A stretch of DNA of 64,000 nucleotides from Flavobacteriales bacterium (GTDB lineage: Bacteria > Bacteroidota > Bacteroidia > Flavobacteriales_F > PHOS-HE28). The first letter of the stretch is position 1. Each line of letters begins with the position of its first letter. A program made the translations under genes and the position numbers. The notes beneath the pieces were generated by a model, which saw only the letters and a program-made list of their open reading frames with translations, was not told where the DNA came from and ran no database searches. The DNA is taken from NCBI GenBank assembly GCA_023382455.1, contig JAHDVX010000017.1, forward strand, positions 1-64,000. The letters are read 5' to 3'. Of this stretch, positions 62,035-64,000 are shown one piece after another.

Positions 62035-64000
62035 TCAGCGCCGTTTCTTTCCCTTGCGGGCCGCCTTTTCCTCCCTGCGGGCATTTTTGGACCCCGTTCC
62101 TTTCGGGCTGCGGAAGCCTTTCTGCGCCCCGCGTCCGTGTTGGGCGGGGGCGGGGCGGGTCTCATCCCAGTAGCCGCGGCCCGGCCGTGAGGGCGGCGCT
62201 TGTACCGGTTCCTCCTCCACCAAGGAGAAATCCACCGTGCGCTTTTCCATGTCCACGCCGCGCACCATCACCTGCAACTCGTCGCCCAGGCGGAAACGGC
62301 GGCCGCTGCGCAGGCCCACCACGGCATACTGGTCCTGGTCGAAGCGGTAGTGGTCGCCGGGCAATTGCTGCAGGGCGATCATGCCCTCGCACTTGTTCTC
62401 CGCCAGTTCCACGTACACCCCCCAGGCCGTAAGCCCGCTGACGATACCGCCGAAGGTCTGCCCGATGCGCTCCAACATGAACTCGGCCTGCTTGAAGCGG
62501 ATGCTCGCACGCTCGGCATCGGCCGCCCGCTTCTCCATCTGGGAACTGTGCACGCAGCTCAGCTCCAGTTTCTTCTTGTCCAACGGCTTCCCGCCGGCCA
62601 GGTAATGGGCCAGCGCCCGGTGTACCATCAGGTCGGGATAGCGCCGTATGGGGCTGGTGAAGTGCGTGTAATCGTCGAAGGCCAGGCCGTAGTGGCCGAT
62701 GTTGTCCGTGCTGTAGATGGCCTTGCTCATGGCGCGGATGGTGAGCTGCTTGAGGATGTTCTCCTCCTCGCTGCCCTTGATTTCGCGCATCAGCTGGTTG
62801 ATGGCCTTGGGCAGGTCCTCGGGCCGGCCGTCGGTCTTCAGGTTATGGCCGAAGCTCTGGGCCAGGGTGCGCAACTGCTGCACTTTGTCGGGGTCTGGAA
62901 GGTCGTGTATGCGGTACACGAAGGGTGGTGCACCGCCCTTGCGTCGGCTGATGGCGGCCGCCACGCGTTTATTGGCCAGCAGCATGAACTCCTCGATCAA
63001 CCAATTGGCCTCGCCCATCACCTTTTCGTACACCTCGATGGGCCGCCCCTTGTCATCCAGCCGGAACTTCACCTCGTTGCCGCCCACCTCCAGGGCGCCG
63101 TTGGCCATGCGTTCCTTGCGCAGGATAGTGGCCAGGCCGTGCAGGGTGAGCACCTCGTCCTTGTATTCGCCCTCGCCGCCATCGATCAGTGCCTGGGCCT
63201 CGTGGTAGGCGAAGCGGCGGTTGCTGCGCATGATGGTGCGCCCGAACCATTCGCTGTGCAGGCGCGCCTGTGGATCCAGCTCGAAAATGGCGCTGAAGCT
63301 GAGCTTGTCCTCGTCCGGGTTGAGCGAGCAGAGGTTGTTGCTGAGGCGCTCCGGAAGCATGGGCACCACGCGGTCCACCAGGTACACGCTGGTGGCACGG
63401 GCCGCTGCCTCCTTGTCCACCACGGTGCCGGGCTGCACGTAGTGGCTCACGTCCGCGATGTGGATACCCACTTCCCAGTTCCCGTTGGGCAGCTTGCGCA
63501 GGCTCAGTGCGTCGTCCAGGTCTTTGGCGTCGGCCGGGTCGATGGTGAGGGTGGTCACGGCCCGCATGTCGCGCCGGGCGGCGATCTCCCTGGTGCTGAA
63601 ATCCGCCGGGATGGACTCCGCCGCCACCTCCACCTCCAAGGGGAATTCGGCGGGCAGGTCAAACTCGGCCAAGATGGCGTGGATCTCCACTTCATGTTCA
63701 CCGGCCTTGCCCAGGATACGCTCCACTGCGCAGCGCGGCATTTCCTTGGGGTTGTCCCAAGGGGCCATCTCGGCCACCACCTTTTCACCGGGCCGCGCCC
63801 CGTGCAGGTCTGCGGGCGGGATCAGCAACGGGCGGTTCATCTTTTGGTCATCCGGCCGCAGCACCAGGTTGGCGCCCATTTGTTCCACCTTGCCCACAAA
63901 GCGGGTGCGGCGGCGCTCCAGCACCTGGAGCACCTTCCCCTCGGGGCGGCCACGCTGGCCGGAGATGCGGATCAATACCCGGTCGCCATGCAGGGCCGTG
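62035..64000 (-). CDS. rnr: Ribonuclease R, 5' end outside the window
   Basis: About 655 residues of a 3'-5' exoribonuclease are present; the frame runs open to base 64000 (reading LHGDRVLIRI near the edge), so the N-terminal part is cut off. Cold-shock domains come first, then the RNB catalytic domain with TLTIDPADAKDLDDALSLR, which holds the catalytic Asp cluster, and RATSVYLVDRVVPMLPERLSNNLCSL. DYTHFTSPIRRYPDLMVHRAL follows, then an S1 domain (GGIVSGLTAWGVYVELAENKCEG) and a long basic tail (RSPKGTGSKNARREEKAARKGKKRR) typical of RNase R. It degrades structured RNA. Confidence 0.94.
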   Translation of the reverse strand, partial: TALHGDRVLIRISGQRGRPEGKVLQVLERRRTRFVGKVEQMGANLVLRPDDQKMNRPLLIPPADLHGARPGEKVVAEMAPWDNPKEMPRCAVERILGKAGEHEVEIHAILAEFDLPAEFPLEVEVAAESIPADFSTREIAARRDMRAVTTLTIDPADAKDLDDALSLRKLPNGNWEVGIHIADVSHYVQPGTVVDKEAAARATSVYLVDRVVPMLPERLSNNLCSLNPDEDKLSFSAIFELDPQARLHSEWFGRTIMRSNRRFAYHEAQALIDGGEGEYKDEVLTLHGLATILRKERMANGALEVGGNEVKFRLDDKGRPIEVYEKVMGEANWLIEEFMLLANKRVAAAISRRKGGAPPFVYRIHDLPDPDKVQQLRTLAQSFGHNLKTDGRPEDLPKAINQLMREIKGSEEENILKQLTIRAMSKAIYSTDNIGHYGLAFDDYTHFTSPIRRYPDLMVHRALAHYLAGGKPLDKKKLELSCVHSSQMEKRAADAERASIRFKQAEFMLERIGQTFGGIVSGLTAWGVYVELAENKCEGMIALQQLPGDHYRFDQDQYAVVGLRSGRRFRLGDELQVMVRGVDMEKRTVDFSLVEEEPVQAPPSRPGRGYWDETRPAPAQHGRGAQKGFRSPKGTGSKNARREEKAARKGKKRR

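Overview
The window looks like a chromosomal segment of a fairly high-GC member of the Bacteroidota, probably a Flavobacteriales-like lineage. The evidence is the set of secreted proteins ending in type IX secretion (T9SS) sorting tails (21729-22892, 22958-24962, possibly 13108-13857 and 28283-29080), a MORN/YwqK-type secreted protein, methylmalonyl-CoA epimerase, an ALDH7-type dehydrogenase and the general gene complement. The species call is inference; no rRNA gene is present. Coding is dense on both strands and most long opposite-strand frames are GC shadows.

Layout. 1-6.7 kb: a tandem array of three Rhs core/tip modules, each followed at once by a small gene of the size and position of an immunity gene (membrane protein, zinc-ribbon protein, lipoprotein). 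6.7-7.2 kb: inverted-repeat (REP-like) units with what may be the relic of a REP-associated transposase. 7.2-12.8 kb: four toxin-antitoxin remnants or pairs (one toxin stopped by an in-frame amber codon) around a DevBCA/MacAB-like adaptor-permease-ATPase exporter. 13-29.7 kb: housekeeping (lysS, sufB, an A-type Fe-S carrier, rpoN, galE, a CAU tRNA, HAD hydrolase, methylmalonyl-CoA epimerase) mixed with secreted surface proteins; one of these, an AT-richer beta-helix protein, is split by a 13-base G/C homopolymer. 29.7-35.8 kb: a giant alpha-2-macroglobulin lipoprotein with an intact CxEQ thioester. 36-44 kb: FMN glutamate-synthase-like protein, FAD oxidoreductase, rseP, dxr, a CPBP protease and the threonylcarbamoyl-AMP synthase gene. 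44.2-47.8 kb: a CHASE3-like histidine kinase, an NtrC-type sigma-54 activator and a lone receiver. 48.2-51 kb: mnmG and a methyltransferase with three identical 16-bp parS-like palindromes, suggesting that this part of the chromosome lies near the replication origin. 51-64 kb: ALDH7, a thioredoxin-like lipoprotein, M28 peptidase, rpiB, MORN protein, a PAS-rich histidine kinase with LytTR regulator, and the start-truncated RNase R gene at the right edge.

How it fits together. The left end is an accessory conflict region (polymorphic toxins, TA loci, repeat elements). The rest is core genome with embedded surface-protein genes. RpoN at 19.2 kb and the NtrC-type activator at 46-47 kb are natural partners. 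The most notable points are the Rhs tip array, the homopolymer-split secreted beta-helix gene, the parS cluster around mnmG, and the amber-disabled ParE toxin next to an intact antitoxin.
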